From Sporotomaculum syntrophicum (lineage in GTDB: Bacteria > Bacillota > Desulfotomaculia > Desulfotomaculales > Desulfallaceae): 64,000 nt of DNA. Position numbers and translations under genes: made by a program. The notes under the pieces are model-generated. The model searched no databases and was not told the origin of the DNA. It saw nothing but the letters and a program-made list of their open reading frames with translations. The DNA lies in the NCBI RefSeq assembly GCF_009932395.1, contig NZ_LSRS01000001.1, forward strand, positions 321,802-385,801. The letters run 5' to 3'. The first letter of the stretch is position 1. Every line of letters begins with the position of its first letter. Below are positions 45,132 through 54,857 of the stretch, one piece after another.

Positions 45132-46382
45132 CTACATAAACATTGTAAATCCTTCTATTTCCCTGGGTTCTTGGTTAATATGTATACCAGCTGAGCGGAT
45201 GGCCTCCGGCACACGATTGAAATTGGGTATAATTACATTCCCCAATTGGTCGGTAAACCAAATATATAGGGGTTTACCACAACCCCGAATTTCCAACCCG
45301 CTATAAGTTGCACTGGCTGCTAAAAGAGCAGCTCCAACCGGTTGAGGTGAACTGCGTCCCCCTATAAATGAAAGCAAGGCCAAGGCCATGAACAGCTTAC
45401 GAAACCAGCCCGGGTTTCTTAAGGAAACCTGTTCGACAGAGGCCATTTCAGCAAAGCGGCATTCCCGAACCCCTTTATAGTTAATTAGGTACAATGCATC
45501 TGGCGTCAGCTCAATACGGTACGTCGCGTACCAGGCGGAGTAATACAGCACCACTACGCCAAACAGTGCAAGGAACCACATGAATACACTAACGAACCAC
45601 ATTGAAGTGATCGACTGAATAGTACCACCGTTAACAACAAAAGGCAGGCTGTAAAAAGTCATCAGGATAATTAAAGCCACAATATCTCCCGCCACCAGTC
45701 GCCCTCCGGCATAAGCAATATCTTCAGGCTTGTTTCTGCGTCGAGGCAAGAACAAATAAAGCAGCAATCCAACTGCTATGACTGCCAGACCGATTGAACG
45801 ATATGGATGATAGAGCCATTCGGGTGCCGTGCGATAAGGTTTGGTCATGGCTGTCACCGATGACTGATAATCTTCATACTCCAGAAGTAGATAGTTATTC
45901 TTTCCTCCAGCAGTGCTGCATATATATACCTGTTCACCTGCCTGAGGGAATAGCCTCCATTGTTCCAAAGGAAGTTCCCCGGGTTTAAAGAATACCGGCA
46001 CCGGCACCTGTGGTTTCCAAAAGTCATCTTTATCCTGCTCGCTCACCCTGTCACCATAGATGGAACGGGCATACTGGCCAAAACTTGCCAACTGCACCTG
46101 CTGGAAAAAGGCATCCCACTGCCCGGCATTAACTAGGGTTACATTTCCGCCAGTCTTTTCCTTTATATAGTCGTCCAGGGGCAATTGGTTGAGCCGTCTG
46201 TCTTTCTCAGATACATAACCGGTTAATGATTGCAGTTCACCAGCCTGTTCTTGTTCCCAATCCACCGCAGTAACACTGACTATAGACGGGGTTACATAAA
46301 AATACAGACCAACTCCAACCAAAATACCAAACAATAAAGCGATACGGCGCCACAACTCGATCTTTCCCGATGCAGACGACAT
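45132..46382 (-). CDS. Polytopic membrane protein, unrecognised
   Basis: 416 residues behind GGAGG. A membrane helix at ~13-30, a ~170-residue extracytoplasmic-type domain (~32-195), then helices near 197-212, 228-248 and 262-285, followed by a short domain whose strands read like a PH-like/YcxB fold ('TYRIELTPDALYLINYKGVRECRFAEMASVEQVSL' region) with a further hydrophobic stretch. I recognise no specific family. It is part of the envelope operon between LemA and a zinc-ribbon protein. Confidence 0.75.
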   Translation of the reverse strand: MSSASGKIELWRRIALLFGILVGVGLYFYVTPSIVSVTAVDWEQEQAGELQSLTGYVSEKDRRLNQLPLDDYIKEKTGGNVTLVNAGQWDAFFQQVQLASFGQYARSIYGDRVSEQDKDDFWKPQVPVPVFFKPGELPLEQWRLFPQAGEQVYICSTAGGKNNYLLLEYEDYQSSVTAMTKPYRTAPEWLYHPYRSIGLAVIAVGLLLYLFLPRRRNKPEDIAYAGGRLVAGDIVALIILMTFYSLPFVVNGGTIQSITSMWFVSVFMWFLALFGVVVLYYSAWYATYRIELTPDALYLINYKGVRECRFAEMASVEQVSLRNPGWFRKLFMALALLSFIGGRSSPQPVGAALLAASATYSGLEIRGCGKPLYIWFTDQLGNVIIPNFNRVPEAIRSAGIHINQEPREIEGFTMFM

Positions 46383-46415
46383 ATTTAATCCTCCTTGGGC
46401 CAGTCCGGCTCTAGT

Positions 46416-47471
46416 CTAACTTTGTGTGCGGTCGTCCTTGATAACAGAGTAATTGGGAGACCATTTAATTATCGTTTGCGCCGCCTGGTCTGCGTTTATC
46501 TTAGTCAGTGCAGTCATTTTATAATACTCGTTCGTCCCACCGGGATCGATAACCATTACACTGCCCCGACCCGGTGCATAATAAGTGATGGACTGAAAGC
46601 CCACCGCCTGGTTGTCTTCCTTCACCAGCAAACAGTCCTCAAAGGCGGCAAAACCCAGGTTCAAGTCTACACCCATATCCACCACAGTCCAGGTGATCTT
46701 ACCGAACTCATCCTGGTAGTTCCAGGTTTGCCCCACGGTTAAATTATTCTTTAAGACCGGGAATATTTCATTGGGGGTTTGATCTAAAATGTAATACGTT
46801 CCATCTGCCCGTTCTACATAATGGAATCCATAACCAAAGGCCTCTCCCTGCTCCACGCCGGTTTCCACCTCACTCACCCGCACCGCTTCATTGGAAACCA
46901 CCTGGGCGCTGAAGCGCTCCACCACCCCCGACATTCCATCCGGATAATTCACAAAGAAGGTGCATTTGAGACCTGGTTCCGACAAATATGTGGAGGCCTG
47001 GCTCAGATCAACAGTCGGTGTCGGATCTGGGGTTGTTGCCTGCCCACCGGTACTTGTGGTTCCAATATTTTTGGTGGCGGTGGGGGGCGATGCCACCTGA
47101 TCTGGGTCCTCTCCCCGGGAAAACCACCAATATAGCCCGCCTCCAGCTATTAAAAAAACCGTCAGCAAAGAGATCATAATAACTAAAGCATTTTTATTCC
47201 CGCCGCTATTAACACCCAGGTTGGTAAAATCTCCGGACGACGGCGTCTGTACGCTTCCCTGCCGGGCAGCTGGCGTAGCTTGTGGCGTTGGCGGCGCGGA
47301 ATGCTGCTTATTAACGAGCGGCGGCGAAGTTAGCTGTGGCTTTTCTGTCTGTGCAGGCTTATCAGCAGCTGATTGTGCCAATGAATGGATCTCAAAGCCG
47401 CATTCCCCGCAAAATCTATCATCTGCAACTATTTCAGACCCACACTTAGGACAAAACTTGAGATCGCTCAT
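46416..47471 (-). CDS. Zinc-ribbon membrane protein with extracytoplasmic domain
   Basis: 351 residues behind AAGGAG. An N-terminal ribbon (CPKCGSEI…CGECGFEI, residues 7-27), a Pro/Thr/Gln-rich linker, one membrane helix (~100-118), another low-complexity linker, and a C-terminal ~200-residue β-rich domain ('FFVNYPDGMSGVVERFSAQVV', 'LTVGQTWNYQDEFGKITWTVV'). By topology the ribbon is cytoplasmic and the β domain outside. The family is unrecognised beyond 'zinc-ribbon domain protein'. Neighbours share ribbons. Confidence 0.8.
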   Translation of the reverse strand: MSDLKFCPKCGSEIVADDRFCGECGFEIHSLAQSAADKPAQTEKPQLTSPPLVNKQHSAPPTPQATPAARQGSVQTPSSGDFTNLGVNSGGNKNALVIMISLLTVFLIAGGGLYWWFSRGEDPDQVASPPTATKNIGTTSTGGQATTPDPTPTVDLSQASTYLSEPGLKCTFFVNYPDGMSGVVERFSAQVVSNEAVRVSEVETGVEQGEAFGYGFHYVERADGTYYILDQTPNEIFPVLKNNLTVGQTWNYQDEFGKITWTVVDMGVDLNLGFAAFEDCLLVKEDNQAVGFQSITYYAPGRGSVMVIDPGGTNEYYKMTALTKINADQAAQTIIKWSPNYSVIKDDRTQS

Positions 47472-47488
47472 CTTACTACACTCCTTTT

Positions 47489-48598
47489 TTATAATGCGCT
47501 GCCACAGCTGGTACAGAATTTCTTGCCGGGCTTGATTTTAGAACCGCATTGACCGCAGAATTTAAACTGGGGAGTTTTATCCGTGTTAATAGTAACCGTA
47601 CCATTACCGACGACTTTTCGTAAAGATTCCATCCATTGGTCCAGTGATTGGGTCAGTTCCAGTTTGGTACTGGCCTGGTGACGAAAACGGCTTACCCCGC
47701 CTGATCCGATCTCAAAGGAAAACATATGATTAGCAAAGGCAGTTGGCGCAAGGAATACCCGGGAAAGGCTGCGTTCTTCGCCGTTTATCAAAGCAGTTGC
47801 CTGCCAGCCGATGGCTCCTATCCAGCTGGTTATAAATTCGGTGCCCATAATTTTTGACCGTTCGCCCAGAGTCAATGTAGATTCATTGCTGGTGACAAAA
47901 CCCAATTCCTCAGCCTGCTTTATATGCTCGGGTTTTAAAGCGATACTGCTGTTTTTAAGGCCGGGGGTAACTTCGAACATGGTGGGCAGCAGCCACCGTT
48001 TATCTTTACTGGCCAATGAACGTTTCAATAGCTGCACAAAATCCTGGGTAGTTAATGATAAACTTAACCCACTGCGGTAATCCAGCATGCTTTCCATATA
48101 AGAACGGCGGTAAATATCTATACAATGCAGAGCACAGACAAGGATTTCAGTTTCCAAAACATTCGGGAACACTTTCCGGTAATCGCCCACACCCGGGGTG
48201 GCATAAACATTAATCCACCATTCCAGGAACGGCTCCCAGTCATCGAACAGCAGGAGGAGGATATCTCCTTGAGAGTTCACCATCTGCGTTAAAACAGTTT
48301 TATCAGCAGTTGACAGCAGGACGTAATATTTATCGTCAGCAGCACCAGCCCCGCCGCGATTAAACTCGATTTTTAAATCAGGTTCCAGTAACCTCCCGGC
48401 AATCTGGCCTAGCCTGGGGCTCTCAGATAGTACTTTAAACAATTCAGAAGGGCTGCTGGTGGCCGCCTGTTCAGAATTGTAAGTAAAAGCGGACAGACTA
48501 TTCCCTTTAACCCCCGTGCGCCTGAATAGATGATTAATGTCACCCGGTGCTAGCTTAAACACTTCGGCGCCAGCCAATGTGTTCTGGTTATTGTCCAT
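47489..48598 (-). CDS. Soluble protein with C-terminal zinc ribbon
   Basis: 369 residues from ATG 48598, which has GGGAGG eight bases upstream; the longer start at 48661 runs into the giant gene. No membrane segment is visible. The body is a mixed α/β protein ('LGQIAGRLLEPDLKIEFNRGG', 'ILLLLFDDWEPFLEWWINVY'), and the last 25 residues are a ribbon CGQCGSKIKPGKKFCTSCG. It lies directly downstream of the 2065-residue exported protein. A chaperone, adaptor or immunity role for that protein is only a guess. Confidence 0.78.
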   Translation of the reverse strand: MDNNQNTLAGAEVFKLAPGDINHLFRRTGVKGNSLSAFTYNSEQAATSSPSELFKVLSESPRLGQIAGRLLEPDLKIEFNRGGAGAADDKYYVLLSTADKTVLTQMVNSQGDILLLLFDDWEPFLEWWINVYATPGVGDYRKVFPNVLETEILVCALHCIDIYRRSYMESMLDYRSGLSLSLTTQDFVQLLKRSLASKDKRWLLPTMFEVTPGLKNSSIALKPEHIKQAEELGFVTSNESTLTLGERSKIMGTEFITSWIGAIGWQATALINGEERSLSRVFLAPTAFANHMFSFEIGSGGVSRFRHQASTKLELTQSLDQWMESLRKVVGNGTVTINTDKTPQFKFCGQCGSKIKPGKKFCTSCGSAL

Positions 48599-48632
48599 TA
48601 TTTTGCCTCCCACTTGATAATTTGTTAAACCG

Positions 48633-51600
48633 CTACCTGTTTCCGGCCCGGAATGAGCCAATGCGGCTGGTTAATTTTTCCACCAGATCTCCCGGCGTAT
48701 CATATCCCAGTTCCCGCAGGCGGGCACCCCTTAAAGCCGGCGATAGATTGTTGTTATTTATTACTCTTATAGCTTCCTGCATATTAGGCGGCATATTGTG
48801 TGTACCTCCCTCAAGATTCCGGACTACATTTGCTGTCTTGCGCAGCTGTTCCAGGGACTCGGTCTGATTTCTCATAATTTCGGCCGGGGTGTCGCCTTTG
48901 TCCCAATAGTCGTTAGCTTTATGTTTCTCCATCATCCCCAGTTGTTCAGCATCAATGGGGTCTCTGAGCAAATTACCGTCGCGGTCAAATAATGGTCCAC
49001 ACGGCCTTTCACCATTAAGGATCGCCGTACGCTGGTTGCTGAAATCACGGGCGCCCATTGGATCAAATACATCCATGGGAGCTTCTTCATGCAGGTTGGC
49101 CCATTCTCGATAGCGGGCGGCATCATCCATATTGGCCCAATCCCTGCTTGGGAACCGGTGCGCGGCCTCATCGACACTAAAACTGGAATTCCGAGCAAAA
49201 GCTTCATAGTAAACATCTTCCCATTCAGATTTTGGAATCTCCACCCATTCAGTAGTTCCATCAGGGCGAATGACCAGGCGTTCGGCAATAACATCATTGT
49301 CGGTATTGATATTCCAGGGAGTATGCTCGGTGCCGGGTGTTCGCACCGTGTTGCACCGTATTTGCGCACCGTTGTATCTAGCATTAAGATGATCCTCTAC
49401 CGCCCGGTAAGAGGGTTGATGGATCTGTGTTTCCAGCACTTCGTTAAATTCGGACTGTACCTGGTGGGATCTAAACTCACCCAGCTCCGCTCCTATGCCT
49501 TCAGTATGCTCAAGGTTCTTCAAGGTTCTCATGGAAGCCGGATCGGCCTTCATTTCCATGATATCTTGGACGGTTAACGGTTCTCTCCGCTGGACCTTGT
49601 CAGCCAGATTATAGTTTCTTTCCTGGGCCTGCATCCTGTATTCATCATAGATGGCCTGTTCCCCGATCAGTTCCTGCTGCCTGGCCGGAGACAGTTTGTC
49701 AAAATCATCGATATTGTTTTGGACAGTATTTTCTGCTCTGGCCACTGTTGCCGGATCAGCCAGAACTTCTTCAGGCGTCCTGGCGTTGGGATTAATCGGC
49801 CTGTCAATTATAATATCGTCCTGTGGGCCGCCGGCATCTCCGCCGGCGGGTGCACGACCACCCGGATCGCCCGGTCCGTCTCCGCCGCCATCGCCTGTTC
49901 GCGCAGGTCCGCCCGGGCCATCGGGAGCTTTGGGGCCATCAGTCGTACCGGTGGTTCCTTTGGCCATATCGTCACTGCGCGAAGCGGCTTTGCCGGCTCC
50001 CGCACCCATATCATCACTTCCGGAGGTTGCTTTGCCTGTTCCTTTGGCCAAATCATCTCCACTGCCGGACGCCGCTCTACCTGCACTAGTAGCTATGTCA
50101 TCTCCGCTTCCAGATGCTGCCCTGCCTAGCTTCCTGGCTATATCGTCACCACTCCCGGAAGCTGCTTTGCCTATTCCTTTGGATATATCGTCAAAAGAGT
50201 CGCTTACCACCAATCCAACAGCTTTGGAGCTTTTTTGGATGTATTCTACAGCAGTATCGCTGCCTAAATCTACCAACCGTTTATTGATTTGATCGATGGT
50301 TTCTTCAGCTGCTTCCTTGCCTGCCAGGCCAATATAACGACTGACCAATTGATCGGCAGCCATAGTTGTTAAGGCCAGCTTCTCAATCAAGTCCGCCGCT
50401 TTATTGGTAAACGCCGGGAATCTCTCCAGCATTTCTCCCATGAACTTGCCGCCGGCCTGGCCGGCCAACCAGCCGATTTCTTCTCCCAGGATGACCATAC
50501 CTATCGCCTTGGAAACCGCCCTGAAATCCGATTCTCCCTTGTCTATAGAGTCCTTGATGCGGTATAAGGCTTCCGCTACCGTCAATGCTCCATCCATAAT
50601 ACCTTGTCTCGTGATTTCCCCCGCAAATGTCGTCGCCATGCTTGCACCACCGCCGGTAGCTGCCGTAATCATAATCCGGGCGGCCATACCCAGCCAGGAA
50701 ATGCTGCCGTCGGCTTTTTCCCCGGTCACAACTTCTTTGGCGGTTGCCGCATTGGCTTCCAGTGCCCAGCCCAGGTTTTTGAACCAATCCTCTTCCCAGC
50801 GTTCCCCGGTGTCGGCAGTGGTTCTACCCAAAATTCGATTATCGATTACGCGTCTGATTTTATCCATTTTTTCCTGATCCAGTTGTTTGCCGTCCAGCAT
50901 ATCTTTTTTCAAATCCTCGATAGCCTTGTCGACATCTCCGGGGCCACCAGGTTCACCGATATTATACTTGTCAGCAACCTTCTGCATTTGCTCCAGCTTT
51001 TTCCAATCCTCCAGGTTTTTATCGATGGCCTTGCTGTTAGCATCCTCGCGTTTGGCCATTTTCTCGAGGTCTATGGCCGCCCGACGCCGGTCTTCGGCCA
51101 AGTCATTCTGCCAGCGGTCAAAGTCGTCAGGGTTAAATTCATTACCGGATTCAGTATTAATCCACTTACCTTTCACCGCATCAAATTCCAATTCATAGGT
51201 TTGCTCGTCGCTTTTACCGACCAATATTTGAGTATCACCATGCCTTGGTCCGTTATATCCTTTTTCATATTCATAAGTGGATGTCTCACCTGTATCCGGA
51301 TCAGTATAGGTAAAGGTGTCTGAATCCCCAGTCTCCACTTGCTGCTCCGGGATATCCTGCCCGTCCGGCTGTGTTTCCGGAATGTCTTCTTCCGGGACAG
51401 GCAGCTCTGTTCCATCCTGACCCTCCGGTGTTGCTGGGGCGCTTTTATCCAATTCATGATTTTTTAACGTATTCATTGGGTCTTCAGGGCCAATAACACC
51501 AGTATCTCCCGTCGTAGGAATTGCTGGTTTTTCCGGTTCTGGTTGGGGTATCTCATCAGTCCAGGGCTTGGGCCCGTATTTTTCCACCGTCCTGGGGTAG

Positions 51601-54600
51601 GGTTCCCCCAAAGGCGGTTTGGTGGGCTTCCAACTTTCTGCCGGACTATGACCACCTAAATCAACGACCAGATCTTCGTCAAAGGGATTTGTCCCGGTAC
51701 GTACATTGAAGGGACTATCACCTTCATAGGGGTTATCCGTCCAGTGTAATCCGGCACGGTTATATCCGTCCCCGTTGTACCCGCTCCAGTGATAACCGTC
51801 CTTACCGTAGCCCTGTTTATCAAAGCCCCAGGGGTCATACCCGCCGCGGTTGTAGCCTTCGTAATCGAAGCCTTCCCGGTCATAGCCGTCCCGGTCATAA
51901 CCATTCTTGTTGAAACCGTCCTTGTCGTAGCCGTCTGCGTCATAACCTTCCCGCTGCCGTCCTTCTCGGTCGTAGCCGTCCCGGTCATAACCATCCTTGT
52001 CATAACCTGCTTTGTCGTAGCCTTCCCGGTCATAGCCGTCCTTGTTTAAACCGTTGCGGCCGTAACCATCCCGGTCCCATCCCTCTTTATTGAAGCCTTC
52101 TTTGTCATAACCCTGCCGGTCATAACCTTTTGCGTCAAACCCACTGCGGTTATACCCTTTGCGGTCATAACCGTTGACATCGTAACCTTCCCGGTTGTAG
52201 CCCTCACGGTCAAAGCCGTTTTTGCCATAACCATCACGGTCAAATCCGTCTTTGTTAAAACCTTCCCGATCGAAGCCCTCTTCGTTAAAGCCTTCTTTGT
52301 TAAAGCCTTCTCGGTCAAAACCCTGTTTGTCAAATCCTTCACGGTTGAAACCTTCCTGGTCAAAACCGTCTTTGTCGAAGCCTTCTTTGTCAAATCCGTT
52401 CTTGTCATAACCGGCTTTGTTGAAACCGTCCCGATCGAAGCCCTCTTCGTTAAAGCCTTCTTTGTTAAAGCCTTCTTTGTTAAAGCCCTCTTTGTTAAAG
52501 CCTTCTCGGTCAAAACCCTGTTTGTCAAATCCTTCGCGGTTAAAGCCTTTCTGGTTAAAACCGTCTTTGTCGAAGCCTTCTTTGTCAAACCCTTCTTTGT
52601 CAAATCCGTTCTTGTCATAACCGGCTTTGTTAAAACCGTCCCGATCGAAGCCCTCTTCGTTAAAACCTTCTTTGTTAAAGCCTTCTCGGTCAAAACCCTG
52701 TTTGTCAAATCCTTCACGGTTGAAACCTTCCTGGTCAAAACCGTCTTTGTCAAATCCTTCTTTGTCAAATCCGTTCTTGTCATAACCGGCTTTGTTGAAA
52801 CCGTCCCGGTCGATGCCCTCTTCGTTGTAGCCTTCTTTATTAAAGCCTTCCCGGTTGAACCCTTCTTTGTTGAAACCTTCGAGGTCATAGCCTTCCTTGT
52901 CAAAGCCGTCTTTATTTATGCCTTCCCGGTCAAAACCTGCTTTATCGTAACCACTGCGGTCATACCCTTGAGCATCGAATCCTTGTTCATCATATTGTGC
53001 CGTTTCTGCCTGCTGGGATAGACTAGCCACTTCCGTCCGGGCGGGCTCATCAAAAGCGCTGGTGTCGAGTAAAATCCCGTCATCACTGCTATCCGCCCAA
53101 GTGATATCCGGCTGTGCCACTCGGCCATCTTGTATCAATACGGCTGCTTCGCCTGCAGTATCGATGATGGCCCCGGTATTTCTTTGAATAAAAACATCGC
53201 TCTCAGCAGCTGTTTCAATAATCATACCAGCATCCGGCCGAGTCAACACCGCGTTTTCCTCGGCGGTTTCAATAAACAGGTCATTAACTGTAGGTGTGCT
53301 TTGCCCTCCGTTTATAATAGCCCCTGAACCATCAATCATATCAACAGTATCAATAAAGATACTTGGCTCATCATCAACTTCCGGCCGGGTTGTCAACTCA
53401 CCGGTCGTCATGCTCAAATCACCCGCTCCGGGGGCAGGTTCTGTGGCCAAGGAAGTCGGTCCGGCGTCACGCCGTCTTCTCCCCAACTGGCCAACCTCCT
53501 GGAAGGAAGCATTACTCTGGGCGTTAGCGCCGGGGTAAGAACTTCCCGTCGTCGGCGCCGGGCCTCCCGCGGCCGGGGGTACCGTGGTTCCCGGGGGAGG
53601 TGTAAATCCGCCACCGCCGCCGCCTAATCCGGCCATAGCGCCCAATATTGTAGCAATCAGGCCCGGCGCCACTACTCCCACCACCGCTTCGGTGGTGTTT
53701 GAAGGACCAGGAATAGCGCCTACTGAACCTACACCCGCCGGCGTTGCTCCTGACGACCCCCTCCAGGGTGAACTTTCAGGTGCCCGGGTATCAGCTGAAT
53801 CCTCACCTAATTCACTGGCAACTGTAAAATGAGGGGTAGCGTGGACTTGCCCCATACCCTTACCCCCGGTTCCGGCATTGGTTGCCCAAGTGGAAGGGTC
53901 TGAGTCAATAACTGTATATGTACCTGCCGGAATAACCACATTAGGGGAGACTTCCCAATTAGCATTGTGCACGCCCCCCTGACCATCGGAACCACTGGCT
54001 TGCCAGGGGCCATATATCTTTCCATTTTGATCTTGTAGAGCAATAGTGCCCGGTGTCGCTCCTTGGGCATAATTCCAGTGGTAGTTTCTGATATAGGTAA
54101 CAAGATGAGGGGTATTAATGCTGAAGGTGTTGGGAACAGTTGGACCGTTATCTACCCAGGCGATATTATCAGTATTGCAAACCGAAACCGGTTCATCTAA
54201 GGGCTCTCCGGTTAACGCATCCGATGAGGTTATTGTATTTGTTTCAGTTTCCGGCTTGGCATCCGGTTCAGTAACCGGCGCTGTTTCCTCCTGAGGCGCG
54301 GTCTGATTCAGGACCCCATTAAGTTTCAGGCTTTCTATAGTCGACTTAGCTATGCTTCTGGCTTTCTCGAGTTCCCAGGCTCTTCCGTTACCCGAATGAA
54401 CAATAGTTACCCCTACTTTATATTGAGGCAACAATACATCCACCCCGGCGCCAAGACGGGATTGGAATTCAAACACTTCATAACCGTTGATAGGTGTGGT
54501 TTTAACGCCATCGGATTCCCAGAAATAGGCCGATTCAGACAGTGAAGCTTTCATAGCCTCGGCATTCATTGGGCCGGCAACTGAAATAAAACAACCTGCC

Positions 54601-54830
54601 TCTCCCATGTCTCCACTGGCTACATGTGTTACATACTGGTATCCGTCCATGTCCACCGGGTTAGATTCCACGTTAAGCTTAGTAAGGTAACTATTTCCTA
54701 TTTCGGTGATTACATCATCAATGCTTCGCGCCTGGGCGGTACCGATGCCAAACACCATCATTGCGCACAAAAAAACCACCCACGCTACTATGGCTATTAA
54801 TGGTTTTTTTCTATAACGACTATATAACAA
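48633..54830 (-). CDS. Giant exported protein with ~80 tandem pentapeptides
   Basis: 2065 residues from TTG 54830 with GGAGG upstream. Order: signal peptide (~1-34, ending AQA); α/β domain (~35-180); β-rich domain (~225-335); Gly/Pro-rich segment (~390-435); acidic linker; about 83 tandem G-[FY]-[DN]-x-x pentapeptides (~613-1029); Pro/Glu linker; helical domain (~1200-1330); hydrophobic Gly/Ala helices (~1360-1460); five 14-15-residue G[KR]AASGSGDD repeats (~1545-1622); Gly/Asp linker; and a C-terminal globular domain (~1690-2065) with 'TPWNINTDNDVIAERLV'. The repeat core, pretoxin-like hydrophobic part and unique C-terminal end resemble a polymorphic toxin or adhesin, but I recognise no toxin family. 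No function is asserted. Confidence 0.85.
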   Translation of the reverse strand: MLYSRYRKKPLIAIVAWVVFLCAMMVFGIGTAQARSIDDVITEIGNSYLTKLNVESNPVDMDGYQYVTHVASGDMGEAGCFISVAGPMNAEAMKASLSESAYFWESDGVKTTPINGYEVFEFQSRLGAGVDVLLPQYKVGVTIVHSGNGRAWELEKARSIAKSTIESLKLNGVLNQTAPQEETAPVTEPDAKPETETNTITSSDALTGEPLDEPVSVCNTDNIAWVDNGPTVPNTFSINTPHLVTYIRNYHWNYAQGATPGTIALQDQNGKIYGPWQASGSDGQGGVHNANWEVSPNVVIPAGTYTVIDSDPSTWATNAGTGGKGMGQVHATPHFTVASELGEDSADTRAPESSPWRGSSGATPAGVGSVGAIPGPSNTTEAVVGVVAPGLIATILGAMAGLGGGGGGFTPPPGTTVPPAAGGPAPTTGSSYPGANAQSNASFQEVGQLGRRRRDAGPTSLATEPAPGAGDLSMTTGELTTRPEVDDEPSIFIDTVDMIDGSGAIINGGQSTPTVNDLFIETAEENAVLTRPDAGMIIETAAESDVFIQRNTGAIIDTAGEAAVLIQDGRVAQPDITWADSSDDGILLDTSAFDEPARTEVASLSQQAETAQYDEQGFDAQGYDRSGYDKAGFDREGINKDGFDKEGYDLEGFNKEGFNREGFNKEGYNEEGIDRDGFNKAGYDKNGFDKEGFDKDGFDQEGFNREGFDKQGFDREGFNKEGFNEEGFDRDGFNKAGYDKNGFDKEGFDKEGFDKDGFNQKGFNREGFDKQGFDREGFNKEGFNKEGFNKEGFNEEGFDRDGFNKAGYDKNGFDKEGFDKDGFDQEGFNREGFDKQGFDREGFNKEGFNEEGFDREGFNKDGFDRDGYGKNGFDREGYNREGYDVNGYDRKGYNRSGFDAKGYDRQGYDKEGFNKEGWDRDGYGRNGLNKDGYDREGYDKAGYDKDGYDRDGYDREGRQREGYDADGYDKDGFNKNGYDRDGYDREGFDYEGYNRGGYDPWGFDKQGYGKDGYHWSGYNGDGYNRAGLHWTDNPYEGDSPFNVRTGTNPFDEDLVVDLGGHSPAESWKPTKPPLGEPYPRTVEKYGPKPWTDEIPQPEPEKPAIPTTGDTGVIGPEDPMNTLKNHELDKSAPATPEGQDGTELPVPEEDIPETQPDGQDIPEQQVETGDSDTFTYTDPDTGETSTYEYEKGYNGPRHGDTQILVGKSDEQTYELEFDAVKGKWINTESGNEFNPDDFDRWQNDLAEDRRRAAIDLEKMAKREDANSKAIDKNLEDWKKLEQMQKVADKYNIGEPGGPGDVDKAIEDLKKDMLDGKQLDQEKMDKIRRVIDNRILGRTTADTGERWEEDWFKNLGWALEANAATAKEVVTGEKADGSISWLGMAARIMITAATGGGASMATTFAGEITRQGIMDGALTVAEALYRIKDSIDKGESDFRAVSKAIGMVILGEEIGWLAGQAGGKFMGEMLERFPAFTNKAADLIEKLALTTMAADQLVSRYIGLAGKEAAEETIDQINKRLVDLGSDTAVEYIQKSSKAVGLVVSDSFDDISKGIGKAASGSGDDIARKLGRAASGSGDDIATSAGRAASGSGDDLAKGTGKATSGSDDMGAGAGKAASRSDDMAKGTTGTTDGPKAPDGPGGPARTGDGGGDGPGDPGGRAPAGGDAGGPQDDIIIDRPINPNARTPEEVLADPATVARAENTVQNNIDDFDKLSPARQQELIGEQAIYDEYRMQAQERNYNLADKVQRREPLTVQDIMEMKADPASMRTLKNLEHTEGIGAELGEFRSHQVQSEFNEVLETQIHQPSYRAVEDHLNARYNGAQIRCNTVRTPGTEHTPWNINTDNDVIAERLVIRPDGTTEWVEIPKSEWEDVYYEAFARNSSFSVDEAAHRFPSRDWANMDDAARYREWANLHEEAPMDVFDPMGARDFSNQRTAILNGERPCGPLFDRDGNLLRDPIDAEQLGMMEKHKANDYWDKGDTPAEIMRNQTESLEQLRKTANVVRNLEGGTHNMPPNMQEAIRVINNNNLSPALRGARLRELGYDTPGDLVEKLTSRIGSFRAGNR
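49964..50197 (-). repeat. 45-bp/42-bp tandem repeats coding G[KR]AASGSGDD
   Basis: Inside the giant gene: three 15-codon units followed by two 14-codon units. The repeats form a flexible Gly/Ser/Asp linker before the C-terminal domain. Confidence 0.8.
51745..52992 (-). repeat. 15-bp tandem repeat array (~83 units) with higher-order copies
   Basis: Each unit codes G-[F/Y]-[D/N]-x-x, where x-x is mostly Lys/Arg/Gln plus Glu/Asp. The middle third shows longer copies: the block with GFNKAGYDKNGFDKEG recurs three times, at about 52396, 52606 and 52771, so spacings of 210 and 165 bp (14 and 11 units). This points to recent unequal crossing-over. Flanking units are more diverged. In the other frames it produces artefact ORFs. 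Confidence 0.95.
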
Positions 54831-54857
54831 TTTTATACACCTCCCTGCTTACACCGA

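Noticed and set aside
49651..50292. 213-codon plus-strand ORF, Pro/Ser-rich
   Set aside because: Antisense to the GSGDD repeats and Gly/Asp linker of the giant gene, with no family match and no ribosome-binding site.
52046..52903. 285-codon minus-strand ORF rich in Lys/Thr/Val repeats
   Set aside because: It is an alternate frame of the 15-bp tandem repeat in the giant gene; the periodic composition keeps it open by chance.
51745..52992. CRISPR-like array
   Set aside because: Units are 15 bp with no unique spacers, and they read as in-frame pentapeptides.
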